A DNA stretch of 64,000 nucleotides, taken from positions 7,665,015-7,729,014 of the forward strand of contig NC_053146.1 of assembly GCF_016808335.1 (NCBI RefSeq), given 5' to 3'. Of this stretch, positions 11,701 to 21,319 are shown in pieces. Source of the stretch: Panicum virgatum. Taxonomy: Eukaryota > Streptophyta > Magnoliopsida > Poales > Poaceae. The notes under the pieces were generated by a model. That model ran no database searches and had not been told where the DNA came from. It saw only the letters and a list, made by a program, of their open reading frames with translations. Within the stretch, counting starts at the first letter, position 1, and the number at the start of each line of letters is the position of its first letter. The position numbers and the translations under genes are program-made.

Positions 11701-13667
11701 TGAACATTAGTGGCCTAGAGCCATAAGTCAACAAAGGCTGCAAGTCAACAAAGGCTGCTAACAAACTGCAGACTTCCTTGACCAAAATCAGAAAAGGGAC
11801 AGCTGCAGATTAAGTCTTACAAATAGATTGCAGGTTGCTCTAGAACAAATATACCAAGTTATTGTGCAAGAGAAGTTTGGTGTAACTGTAAGTAACACTG
11901 CATACTACATAATAGAGGGTTTGTATCGTCATTGATTCATTGTGACCTGTGTGTTAGTTGCTAATCTTTATAATTGCTAGCCAAACGGAACACTTGGGGA
12001 TATGTTTCTGCATATATTTAACATCCTCTAATTGGCAATCCAAATATGGAAGTTCTCTTATTTCCATTTTCTCAATAGTCCTCTTCTGTTAACCTGAATC
12101 AAATACCACTGCATTTAGATTTTGTTATCTCCCCATTGTGAAGGTTTGTCATAGGTTAACATATTGTTTGCTTTTCTGCAGCGTATTGTGTAGTCGCTGT
12201 CGAATCAGTCGGCCGACAAATCCCCATTGCTTTCCTGGACAGAATTAAGGAAGACTTCACCAAAAAATATGGTGGTGGGAAAGCAGCTACTGCAGCAGCA
12301 AACAGCTTGAACAGGGAGTTTGGGTATGTTGCTTGTCTTTTTATATGATATACTTGATCAACCAATCATGTGCAGTGCTCCCTTTTTAACGAATCTATTT
12401 TTCTTCTGTATCTATTAAAGATCAAAACTTAAAGAGCACATGCAGTACTGTGTGGACCACCCTGAGGAGGTCAGCAAGCTTGCCAAGGTGAAAGCCCAAG
12501 TCTCAGAAGTTAAAGGAGTTATGATGGAGAATATCGAGAAGGTATGGTATGAACTCACCCAAAAAGATACACATATCTGTATTATACTGGAAAAAGGGCG
12601 TACTCAGTGCCGTAGGCTTCCCGCAATGTGCGGGGTTTGGGGAAGGGTTGTCTTTAAGCCCCAAGCCTTACCCACACAAATGTGCAGAGGCTGGGGCTCG
12701 AACCCGGGACCTTCCGGTTACAGACGGTAGGCTCTACCGATGCACCAGGCCCGCCCTTCATTATACTGGAAAAGGCTGGTACTTAAATATTCTTCCTGAT
12801 TCCGTATTGCAATTTTAATATTCAGGTTCTGGACCGTGGGGAGAAGATTGAACTGCTTGTTGACAAGACTGAAAATCTGCGTTCTCAGGTAATAGATTAC
12901 TTTATAGTGTCATGCACAATTAGTTTTGCATGTAACTATTGCATATGTTCAATACGGTAATCATGCAATCGCCTTATCTACAAAGCTTATAAATGTATTG
13001 TTATGTTGATGAAAATTTCATATAGAAGTTAGTCTTTCTCATGAGAACGAGATATGTGTATGGCCTGGATACTTGCGCTTTATGTTGGAACTGTTATGTG
13101 TATGCACTAGAATAGGTGTTTCTTCATTAGTTGGAATTGGAACATTGCGATTGCTGTAACAGAGTTAAATTGTGGCCTGGATACCTGCGCTTTATGTTGG
13201 ATTTGTTATGTGTGTGCACTAGAATAGGTGTTTCTTTATTAGTTGGAATTGGAACATTGCGATTGCTGTGACAGAGTTAAATTAATTGATTGAGACATCA
13301 TGTTGTGATAATGCTGACTAGCTCTGCTACTTTTAAAGTGAAGGATTCATATTATGACATATGACTGTCTAAAGGACCATTAAATCATGTAGTTTACCAA
13401 TGCCACAGTACCTGGCTGTTTCTTTACCTGCAAATAATTTGCTGTTTCCTGTTTGTATGTACGCCAAACTGCATGCCTATAACTTATTGTAATGAGAATC
13501 CAAAACTCTGCTTGCAGGCACAAGATTTCAGGCAGCAGGGCACCAGGGTGCGGCGGAAGATGTGGCTGCAGAACATGAAGATCAAGCTGATCGTCCTGGG
13601 CATCATCATCGCGCTCATCCTCATCATCATCCTGTCGGTGTGCCACGGCTTCAAGTGCGGCAAGTGA
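5725..13667 (+). CDS. VAMP721: Vesicle-associated membrane protein 72 (R-SNARE, VAMP721/722-like)
   Basis: Five exons join to 666 bp, 221 aa: 5725-5914, 12182-12323, 12421-12541, 12826-12888, 13518-13667. All introns are GT-AG and phases match. The protein is a longin-type R-SNARE that drives fusion of secretory vesicles with the plasma membrane and cell plate by pairing with Q-SNAREs. The longin domain fills roughly residues 1-125 (start [20 protein letters not shown]). The SNARE motif follows, with the zero-layer arginine at R155 in [13 protein letters not shown]-terminal anchor spans about 195-214, with a short luminal tail. Length and sequence match plant VAMP72 proteins throughout, so the gene looks intact. 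Intron 1 is 6.3 kb because of a Copia insertion in the opposite orientation. Which VAMP72 paralogue this is cannot be decided from sequence alone. Confidence 0.95.
6718..7099 (-). repeat. 3' LTR of the Copia element
   Basis: The 382-bp copy on the left is the 3' LTR because the element reads on the minus strand. A purine-rich stretch (7100-7110 on the minus strand) lies just before it, as expected for a polypurine tract. Confidence 0.93.
7122..11381 (-). pseudogene. Copia gag-pol polyprotein, two frame breaks
   Basis: Read from 11381 downward, domains come in Copia order: a gag domain of the UBN2 type, a zinc knuckle [14 protein letters not shown] near 10540-10580, the protease motif [11 protein letters not shown], a GAG-pre-integrase HHCC region, an integrase core with D, D and E (HGDLCGP, TDRGGEF, VVERRNQ), reverse transcriptase with YVDDL near 8060-8075, and RNase H to the stop at 7122. 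Integrase before reverse transcriptase confirms Copia. The frame breaks at a run of six G (plus strand 8795-8800) and again near 8450, where about four bases seem to be missing in the KARLVARGF region. Otherwise the frame is clean, which fits a recent insertion. Confidence 0.9.
11429..11821 (-). repeat. 5' LTR of the Copia element
   Basis: The 393-bp copy is longer than its partner by one extra 11-bp unit (ACCTTCCTCTC) near 11470-11490. The other differences are single-base changes. Confidence 0.93.
12595..12759 (-). mobile_element. Au-type SINE in VAMP72 intron 3
   Basis: The element is 165 bp. On the minus strand it starts GAAGGGCGGGCCTGGTGC, has a tRNA-like A box (TGGTGCATCGGTAGAGC) and B box (GGTCCCGGGTTCGAGCCC), and ends in a CTGAGTACGCCC-T tail. 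This layout matches the Au SINE family of grasses. A perfect 14-bp target duplication, ATTATACTGGAAAA, flanks it (12581-12594 and 12760-12773). It lies well inside the intron and does not touch the splice sites. Confidence 0.92.
13061..13284. repeat. 112-bp tandem duplication in VAMP72 intron 4
   Basis: Two head-to-tail copies (13061-13172 and 13173-13284) both start TGGCCTGGATAC and share AGAATAGGTGTTTCTT. They differ at only a handful of positions, so the duplication is fairly recent. No effect on splicing is evident. Confidence 0.9.
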
Positions 13668-13941
13668 GGACGACGACGAGATGGGGAGTTTTTGCTCTGT
13701 TAGTGGTTGAGTCTGATTATTCTTGGTGATCACAGAGCTATCCTGATGCCTGTTCTGTGGTTGTTGATTGCTGATGGTTGGTCGGGGGAAGTGACTGGGT
13801 GATGGAGGTGTTCGAGTGTCGTGTAATTTTGGATGCTACTATTGTGCATGTATAGCTTGTATTGCTACCCTGGTCGGTCCCGCTATATCAGTAGAGGTTG
13901 TTACTACGTTTGCCCTTCAGATCTTGACTGTTCCACGGTGT

Positions 13942-14037
13942 GCTATAGAAATAGGAGCTCATTTTTCATCAGGGAGTTAAGAGTACGCAGCTATAGAAAT
14001 ACTAGCTCATTTTTCATCAGTGAGTTCAGAGTACGCA
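13942..14037. repeat. 48-bp tandem duplication downstream of VAMP72
   Basis: Two copies start GCTATAGAAATA and end AGAGTACGCA (13942-13989, 13990-14037) with a few mismatches. They lie in the 3' flank of the VAMP gene, possibly within its 3' UTR or just past it. Confidence 0.85.
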
Positions 14038-15611
14038 TCGACCGCGGGAAGGGCTACGGGTTTGCTTTCTTGTATGCAGCTGCTTCGTGGATGTGGTGGA
14101 GTTGAATAGCTTGATGACTACTGGAGTCCAGCCTGAGGGAGTTGTACTCTTGTGTCTTGGACACAGCTCCTGTTCTGATGCTTTGCTTGAATCAGCCGTG
14201 GTGACAAGCTGCTTAGAATTAGGTTCACTGGGGACGTCAAGTGGATGCCCGCGCAATATTTTTGTCTCCCCCAGATGACCTCAGTCTCGGTGCCCCTGGC
14301 AGTAAAATTTGCCCGGTTGGTCTGCAAAAAAAAAATGAAAAGAAAAAATAAAAAAAATTGCTCCGTTGGTCGGTGACCCTGGCCCTTGGCATCTATGACT
14401 CGAATAGTCAGATGGTACCGGAGCTGGCAGGTCAACTACATCAAAACTGTACTGCTGCTCTGCTTGTAATGTTGATTGAGCTCGGGGTTAGCTGAGACGT
14501 GCCAGATTTGGTTCGAGCAGGCGGAGTTGGCAAGCGCGTGTCCACCTGCAGCGCGGGACCGGGGAGGAGTTGGCCAGCTGCAGCAAATCTCAGTCAGACC
14601 TGGCCCCCGTGGCGCCCCAGGCCTCCCAAGCTGGAGTGCCATGCTTTCAGGTAGAGCTGCTCGCTGTTTCCGTGCCGTGCGAGGTCACGCGCGGCAACTG
14701 CAAAGGAGGCGTCGAGGGAGCGGCGTCACGGGCCGTCGGGCGCACGGCGCCTTTCTTCAGGCAGGTCCGGCCGGCCCGGGTCTCCTTCCAGCCTTTACAT
14801 GATGGGCTTAGCTATCTAATCGAGGTGGTCGTGAGTTGTATGATTCGGTTGTCGAAACAAGCTAGAATGGGCCAGTCTAGGACTCCAACACTGGTGACAA
14901 AACTTGGATATAATATGTACTCCCACCCTTGCTCCAGCAAACTTGGATTAAAATCATTTTTACATGTCGAGTTTCGATAATTTTTCTTTGGATATAACCT
15001 GAGCTTCCATGTTTGAAGATGGCGCCAGTTTGCTAGTGAATACATACCGAAGATTTATGAGGTCATTTATTCATGGCAGAGGAGGCGGAACAGATTCTCT
15101 AGGAGTGTAAATTGATGCTTCTGGGCCTTTAATCATTTTTAGCTAATGTTTCAAAATAAAATCTATTCTAAAGCAGTAATACAAAATTTTAAACTAAAAA
15201 AAAAATAGAAGTGCATCTAAATATACTACTCCCTCGTGTTCTAGAGCAGCTGGGCCACCCTCGTAAAGCCAGAGGCGCCGGTAAGGTAAACAAACAAGAT
15301 GACACGGTCATAGCATTAGCACGAAGCTGAGCAAATCCTCGGAATAGAAAACAAGCCCAACGCATCTTGAATTCTTCTTGATCATTGCACGAACTCGACC
15401 GATCGATCAGCACACTCTACTAGTACACACATACACGGTTACCGAGACGCACGTATACGCGTGTATATATACGTACATGACGTAGACATACGAGACCAGA
15501 TTACGAGCTGCGGCACACGCGTACGGGCACCTTATTATTACACGCACACACGTCACGTAGCCACGTAGGCACACGACGTTGCAGCTCTAGCCATGCGCGC
15601 GCGCGAGCACC
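14038..15611. other. Intergenic region between VAMP72 and the glycine-rich protein gene
   Basis: I see no supported gene here. The part nearest 15250-15611 is probably the 3' UTR and flank of the minus-strand gene that ends at 15612. A GC-rich patch at 14470-14810 has open frames on both strands with no recognisable domain. The rest is AT-rich with short A runs. Confidence 0.4.
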
Positions 15612-15971
15612 TTACGGCACGCCGCCGCCGCCGCCACCGCCGCCGAGGCCGCCGCCTCCACCGAACCCGCCGAACGGGCCGGCGCCGGCGACGGCCCCGC
15701 CGAACGGGCCGAACCCCGCGACGCCCCCGCCCAGGGGCCCGTGGACGCCGCCGAAGAGGCCGCCGCCGCCGGTCCGGCCGCCGAACACGCCGGCGGTCTT
15801 GGCTTCCTCCACGGCGTTGGCGGTGGCGCTGTCGTCTCCGTCGTCCCCGGCGACGGCGGACGCGAAGGTGGCGGCGTCGTCGCAGTCGCCGCGGGGCGCT
15901 CCTCTCGCCGCCGCCGTGGCCGCGGCGAGGCAGAGCAGCAGGGAGGCGGTGAGCCACCACTTGGCTGCCAT
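15612..15971 (-). CDS. Small secreted glycine-rich protein
   Basis: This single-exon gene encodes 119 aa. The N-terminus (MAAKWWLTASLLLCLAAATA) is a clear signal peptide, with likely cleavage near residues 21-23. After a short acidic, alanine-rich stretch, the second half is built of glycine-rich units such as GGLFGG, GAGPFGG and GGFGGGG, ending in a run of glycines and VP. There are no cysteine-rich, RNA-binding or membrane segments after the signal. It therefore looks like an apoplastic or cell-wall glycine-rich protein; the exact role is unknown. A TTTTAAAA box lies about 80 bp upstream. The DNA is extremely GC-rich, so opposite-strand open frames here are shadows. Confidence 0.75.
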   Translation of the reverse strand: MAAKWWLTASLLLCLAAATAAARGAPRGDCDDAATFASAVAGDDGDDSATANAVEEAKTAGVFGGRTGGGGLFGGVHGPLGGGVAGFGPFGGAVAGAGPFGGFGGGGGLGGGGGGGGVP

Positions 15972-16050
15972 TGCTGGTGGCGACTAGCTAGCCAGCTAGC
16001 TCTTCGACTTCGAGGTGTCTGCCTGTCTGAGGTGAGGACAGTGGCGGGGG

Positions 16051-16058
16051 TTTTAAAA
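16051..16058 (-). promoter_or_regulatory. TATA-like box of the glycine-rich protein gene
   Basis: TTTTAAAA on the minus strand, 80 bp upstream of the start codon at 15971 and followed by a short leader. It is the only AT-rich box in a GC-rich promoter region. Confidence 0.4.
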
Positions 16059-16289
16059 GGGGAGAGGAGGAGAGTGACAGGTGACGGGCAGTGGCAGCAA
16101 TCAATGGCGCCCAAGCCAGTAGCAGTTCAGCAGCTGCCATGGCGTAATAAATCGGAGACGAAGAAGTAGATGGATCGACGAGCAGGGAAGTTATGGCGAG
16201 AGCAGAGAATATGGCAGGGCTATGCGAGGTGCTGCAGAATGCCGGCAACAGTTTTTTTTTCCCGGTCTAGCGCTCGGAGGTTCGATAAT

Positions 16290-16645
16290 TTTTTTTATCG
16301 GAAGCTCTGTCGCAACATCAATAACACACTGTTGCAACATTAAAAAAATAATTTCTGCAATATTAAAAAATACATACTTAAATGTATCACAATATTTGAA
16401 TAGAAAGAGCGAAATTCCCGCCGCAACACCTTAGCTTTTGATTCATGCAACATTCGTTAAAAAATAGTAACATGTACAAAAATTGTTTGCAACATTGACA
16501 CTTACCTCTTGGAATATTCAAAATTATATATTACAACATTAAAAATTACAAATTGAAAACATCGAATAAAATTCAATAACCGTTGCAATAATATATAACG
16601 TACTTCGCAACATCTAAAAAGAATCATTGCAACATCTCAACTAGA
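16290..16645. repeat. AT-rich block with recurring GCAACAT motif, probably a DNA transposon end
   Basis: The word GCAACAT or close forms (TTGCAACAT, TCGCAACAT, ATGCAACAT) recurs about ten times at irregular spacing in AT-rich DNA, then stops abruptly at a GC-rich segment (16660-17170). Blocks like this are seen in non-autonomous DNA transposons of grasses. I could not define terminal repeats or a target duplication, so the family is left open. Confidence 0.45.
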
Positions 16646-18675
16646 CGTCGTAAGACTGCATAGAGGGACGAGGTCAGCCTGCGCGCGGCGGGGCGCGCAG
16701 GGCCGCCCATGGCCTCGCAGGCGGTGAGGGGTGGCCGAACATCAGGCGGGCGCTCACAGGGGCTGCGTGGGGCCACGGCGAGGCTCGCCAAAGGGGCCGC
16801 AAGTGTGGGGAGACTCGGAAACCAGACGTTCTACAGACGGCTGATGGCGGCAGCGGAGCTCGTCGGCGGAGAGGTCCTGCAAGGCGGCGAACCGTATGGG
16901 TGGGGGCTCAAATCGGTCGAGAAGGGAGAGAGGAAGCTGTAGTTGCGAGGAATTTAAGAGCGGCTCACCGAAGGCGGTGGATTTTGCGGCGGGGCGGCCA
17001 TGGTCTCGCCGGCTGCGAGGGGCAGCCGAAGCTCTGCTCGCGGCGGGGGCTTGCACAGACGGTAGCCTGCGTGTGGCGCGGGTGGGCGGCGTGGGTGCCC
17101 CATGGCGAAGGGCGGCACTGGAGGCTGGTGCATGGGAGGCAGCAGCAGCGGCTTGAAGAAGGCGTGGGCAGCGGCGTGCTCGTGGGTCGGCGTCCGATGG
17201 ATCAGACGCTGATTCCTAGCATTTCCGTTTTTTCTTCAAATATTTGCGCCGTGTTTTACCATCCTTTCTAATTTGTGCATCTATGACACAAGGATAATAT
17301 TTGGTGAAAACATGGAAACAGAAGCCCATGAATGAAAAATTGGGGCTTCAATTCTTTTCTTTGAGCTGTCTCCGCTCCAATTTTTTTTACCATTGGATCA
17401 AGATCGGACGGTGGATCTTCCTTGCACAGTTCACCTTCTACTTCCGACTTCCTTCTTCCTCGTGCGCCACCACCCCCGCGCCGCCCCGCCTCCCCAACCG
17501 CAGGCGTAGGAGGAAGTCAGACCAGAACTTAAACCAATTGCAGTCAAGGACACAAGAAGACTGGTCAAGGCAAGAATATATCAATCCCAAGATGAAGAAG
17601 GTTCATCAATCCTTTAACCATGGAGACACACAGGGTCTGATACTCTGTAGTCTTCCTCTCACAACTTTAGGGTGTTTTGGGACTCTTTGAGCTGTTGCTA
17701 GAAAAGGATCCATGATGCTTTGGCAGTTTTGGAGCCTCTTTGTTTTTCTTTAGCTCGCCCTTTAACATTCCATCTACCTTTTATATTCTTCCTATGCCTG
17801 CCTCTTGCTTGTCAATTCTTTTATTGCCGATTTTTAGGACGGGGTTAGTTGTATAGCATGCATGGATATATAACACCTTTTCAAATCAATTATGAAAAAA
17901 ATATCTTGATGTTTTACAAAAAAAGAATGACATGATATTAAGGAACTCAAATAACAATGATGCCGAACTCTAATCTGTCACGTTTTCCTGGATACGTTCT
18001 GTCGCAGTGAAAACGATGAGGTTATTTGCAAGCTGAGCAGTGCATGCTAACAGATATGCAAATCGAAAGCATCTTTAGCAAGTGCCAAGTGGGTCTACTT
18101 TGCATTTGTACACCGCAGATACCAGAATGGATCGGATTTGGATCACATCCCATCACGAGATAGATAACAAACAAAGCTTTGGAAAAGATTGGTTATCTCA
18201 TCTCTTTACCTGTTCCACTATAGCAAACTTGCATTGTTCTCTTCCAATCAATACAACAAGGAAACAAACATAGAGATAAAAAGAGAGAGAACAAATACTT
18301 CTACAAACATGTGCAAAGCTAAACAAGTAATGAAATAAAGGAGCTCTGTGCCCATACCTCACTACCCAACCTTTAATTCAATTTGATACCTGTATTTTGT
18401 CAGAGGGAAGCTTGATAGTGCTGTCTTTTGAGTCTTTCAAAACCACCATCACTAAAATGATTTTTTTTTCCAAAATCGAAAGTTTGTATGCCAAAAAACA
18501 TCATAAATAGCAGTGCTTAGAACATGACACGCCACCCTGCCCTAGTTACACTAGCATCCTGGCCAGGCCCACCACAGATGCAGCTCTGACCCTTTCTTCT
18601 TGCAACACAATGATCATATCCAGAGCAAGTACGTACTAGGGAAACTTCCATTCATCGGAGTGTGTGCGCTGCAAC
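16646..18675. other. Intergenic region, no supported gene
   Basis: 16660-17170 is GC-rich with open frames lacking known domains and may belong to the transposon-like block on its left. 17290-18675 is AT-rich single-copy-looking sequence without a supported coding region. Its right end is the 3' flank of the minus-strand CLE gene. Confidence 0.35.
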
Positions 18676-19947
18676 CTATGCTCGGCCTGGTGATCTTCCT
18701 GACTCTCCAGCTCCCCTGAAAGAATGCAGAAGTGTGAGCCATTTGCAAGAGAAAGGGAATGTATTGGAACACCAAGAATTGTTGTGTTCAAGGTATGCAA
18801 CATTAACTAATACTAGCTAATTAACAATAGAATAGTAGTATGTACTTTGTTTGACTGCCTCAAATGATTCTTGACTAATCATTGAGTATGATCAGTGCAT
18901 GCAGGGTACTCATTAGGGGAGTTGGGCTAGATTTGCCTTTGTAAAGTGTTAACTTAATAATGTCATCATGGGAGCAGGGAACATGTTGGGGCAATGTGGA
19001 CAAAAGCGCTATCATATTTCCATTGTTGCCATTTTGGTATATTTTATCATGAACTCGTGACATCTGAATTCTGAAATGAAAAGTACATTTTACAGTTGGA
19101 TAGAACGAGATTTACTCAATAAAAACTTATAACATGGATGCCTTGTTTAGTAAATCAATGCTTGCCGAGCCTATAGTGAAAACAGTGAAAAAAGCACTGA
19201 AATCAGCATTTTTTTTGAGGGCACTGAAATCAGCATTTAAGCAGGGCATTTTTTACTATAATTTGTCACATTTGATTTAGTCTACGCCAAAAACATGAGA
19301 AAGACAATTTATTAGGAATTAGGGGTCCTTGGTAGGACATGATCAAGAAACTATATACCATGCTCTTCTCATATTCTGCCTTTTCGGCATTTGGTTTCAA
19401 ATGAGAATCTCAAGAGGTCCATGTAAGAACATGACCATACTTGAATATCATGTCCTTACTGCTTTTACACTTTGGTGAGATACTGAGATGTATAGAAGGG
19501 CATGAAGATAGGAACTTGATTTCTAAGTTGAAACATGCCAAGCTACTAGTATTCAGCCTGAATTTTTTTTCTTGAAGAAAGTCAAGAGCTTTCCCTAAAA
19601 AAACTAAAAAAAGAAGAGAGTAAGAGAAAGCTGCACATGCCATGTTTGCATGCAAGAAAGAGATGGTACCTGTTGTGGATTGGATCCGGTCCATTGGGCA
19701 CCCTCCTCTTGCTGCTGCTCAAAGGATCTTCACCATCCCTCAAGTCCTTCAGTGTCCTCTGATCAGACAACCCTCCATTGGTTCCGATCACCATCCTCCT
19801 ACCACCTACTGCAGCGAAGCTCACCGGGAGCGATGATTTCCCACTACTACTCTCCATCACAATAGACACCAAAACAAGGCCCCCAAGCAGGATGATGGCC
19901 ACCGCAACCACCGATGTCCACCTCGCAGACCCAGCTGGCCTGCTCAT
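18676..19947 (-). CDS. CLE25: CLE peptide precursor, CLE25-like
   Basis: Two exons on the minus strand, 19947-19670 and 18715-18676, give 318 bp and 105 aa. CLE precursors are secreted and trimmed to 12-13-residue peptides sensed by receptor kinases at the cell surface. A hydrophobic signal or anchor segment spans about residues 11-30. The CLE motif is residues 81-92, RRVPNGPDPIHN, whose KVPNGPDPIHN-like core is closest to Arabidopsis CLE25. Exon 1 ends AACAG|GTACC inside the arginine codon right after the motif. The acceptor TTCTTTCAG at 18716 adds GAGESGRSPGRA and a stop. Without splicing, the frame would run about 28 codons further into intron sequence. The second exon is predicted from splice signals and phase only. 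Orthology to CLE25 is by motif. Confidence 0.85.
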
Positions 19948-20057
19948 AATCCAATTCTACTTTCAGTTACAATCCTGTACTGCCACTACCCTTCTACGAG
20001 CTTCTCATGAGGTGGTGCAACCATACAAGCGCAAGTCCATTCCTCAATGAGAGACCA

Positions 20058-20082
20058 CCTCTCACAATATATTGTGGAGAGG
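20058..20082. promoter_or_regulatory. Palindrome around a TATATT box upstream of the CLE gene
   Basis: CCTCTCACAATATATTGTGG followed by AGAGG is a near-perfect 25-bp inverted repeat centred on ATATAT, 111-135 bp upstream of the CLE start codon. The position suits a TATA region, but the symmetry is unusual. Confidence 0.4.
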
Positions 20083-20992
20083 CTGTGTGTTTTCTTCAGA
20101 GTTTTTGTTTCGGCAGCAGGTTCTGATGTGCTTTTGAAGGGTCTCTAATGTTGGGGGCCAGGGTAGAATCAAAGCAAGCCAGCAGCCATGGCCTTCTGTT
20201 GTCCTTTGCCTTTTGAGTTATGTATTTTCTCCCTTTCCTTTTTTATTTTTTCTCTGAGATCTTTGAATGGTAAAAGAGAATGAACAGGAGTTTCAGATGT
20301 CAAGCTGGCAGTGCTTTCTGGTCCATGATTACACCTTGGTTATCCTTGAAATACAACTAAGGTTAGAAGATAACCTAGATTAAATGGAAGTGATTAGAAT
20401 AATGAAATAAAGGAGAGATGTGATCTTTGAGCAAATCTAGGAGGAGGCGTGACAGGTGAGAGATTGCACTGGCAAAGTGAGGCGCAAAAGCAGCATCAAA
20501 GTGAGTAGTGAGCAGCACCATGAAGGAATACACATCTCCATGCCACTACTTTCAGGTGATATGTCACAATCCTTTTCATTGGATCTTGAATTCTTGACTA
20601 TGCATTACATTTTCACTTTCAGTCCCGAGGAAACATTGTGCTGAAGATCCATTCAATTTGAATTTCATGAATAAAAAAGCTTGAGATGTGATTTGTCCAC
20701 AATTATCTTTTTTTAGCAAACAAAGCTTTTTTGAACAAAAGGAAAGCTGAGGCAGGTGGGAAGGTCCACACAACTTCTATGTTGTGGAAAGTGCCAAAGG
20801 AGTTGGTTATTTTTTAGGCAGCCTGACACACTGGCTGGCTGTCCTGAAATCCACTGTTATGAAAGGCAACAAAATTAAAGTGGAACATGGAGTTGCATTG
20901 CTGCCACTGCCAGTGGTAGGGAAGATTCCATTTCTTCTGAATCAGTAAATGCCAGAAGTTACTTCATCTTCCCTTGCAGTAACCATTGAAAT
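20083..20992. other. Upstream region of the CLE gene, no gene seen
   Basis: AT-rich sequence between the CLE promoter and a MITE. No coding region or defined repeat is supported. Confidence 0.35.
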
Positions 20993-21319
20993 GCCTTGTT
21001 TGGTTCTTACCAAGATTTCTAGCGCACGCAAGCCGAGAAAAGAATCTCACATGCATGGAGTACTAAATGAAGTCTATTTGCAAAACATCTTCAGGGATGG
21101 GCGTAACTTTTCGTGACGAATCTAATGACGGTAATTAATCGATGATTGGCTGGAGTGATGCTACAGTAATCATCCTCTAATCACGCGGTCAAAGGTCTCA
21201 TTAGATTCTTCAGGATCACTAGGGGGTTCTAAAATTGGTTTTGTAAACTGACTTTGTTTGACACCGTAATTAGTGGTCAAAGTGTTGATTTCCTAGCATG
21301 CTAGGAAACCAAACAAGGC
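20993..21319. mobile_element. MITE with GCCTTGTTTGGTT termini (copy A)
   Basis: About 327 bp with inverted ends GCCTTGTTTGGTT and AACCAAACAAGGC. The interior (TCTAATGACGGTAATTAATC, then GATGCTACAGTAATCATCC) is closely shared with the copy at 63014-63344. It has no coding capacity. The superfamily is not settled because no clear target duplication is visible. Confidence 0.75.

Larger units (their letters stand above)
6718..11821 (-). mobile_element. Complete Ty1/Copia retrotransposon in VAMP72 intron 1
   Basis: The element is 5104 bp, lies antisense to the host gene and is flanked by the perfect 5-bp target duplication AATAG (6713-6717 and 11822-11826). LTRs begin TGTTGATC and end CTTACA. On the minus strand the primer site TGGCATCAGAGC (11426-11415) follows the 5' LTR and differs by one base from the usual initiator-tRNA-Met site. 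By hand count the two LTRs differ at six positions plus one 11-bp duplication over 382 bp, about 1.6%. With an assumed rate of 1.3e-8 per site per year that is roughly 0.6 million years. Gag-pol has two frame breaks. Confidence 0.95.

Noticed and set aside
12440..12818. Frames running from VAMP72 exon 3 into intron 3
   Set aside because: They read through a clear donor site into the SINE; joining exons 3 and 4 keeps the SNARE motif intact.
15593..15952. Plus-strand arginine-rich frame over the glycine-rich protein gene
   Set aside because: It is the complement of glycine and alanine codons; the minus strand has a signal peptide and the plus strand has nothing recognisable.
19582..19669. Read-through of the CLE frame past IHNR
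   Set aside because: A consensus donor GTACC lies there, and the following residues (LFLACKHGMCSFLLL) look like translated intron; a matching acceptor gives a plausible short tail.
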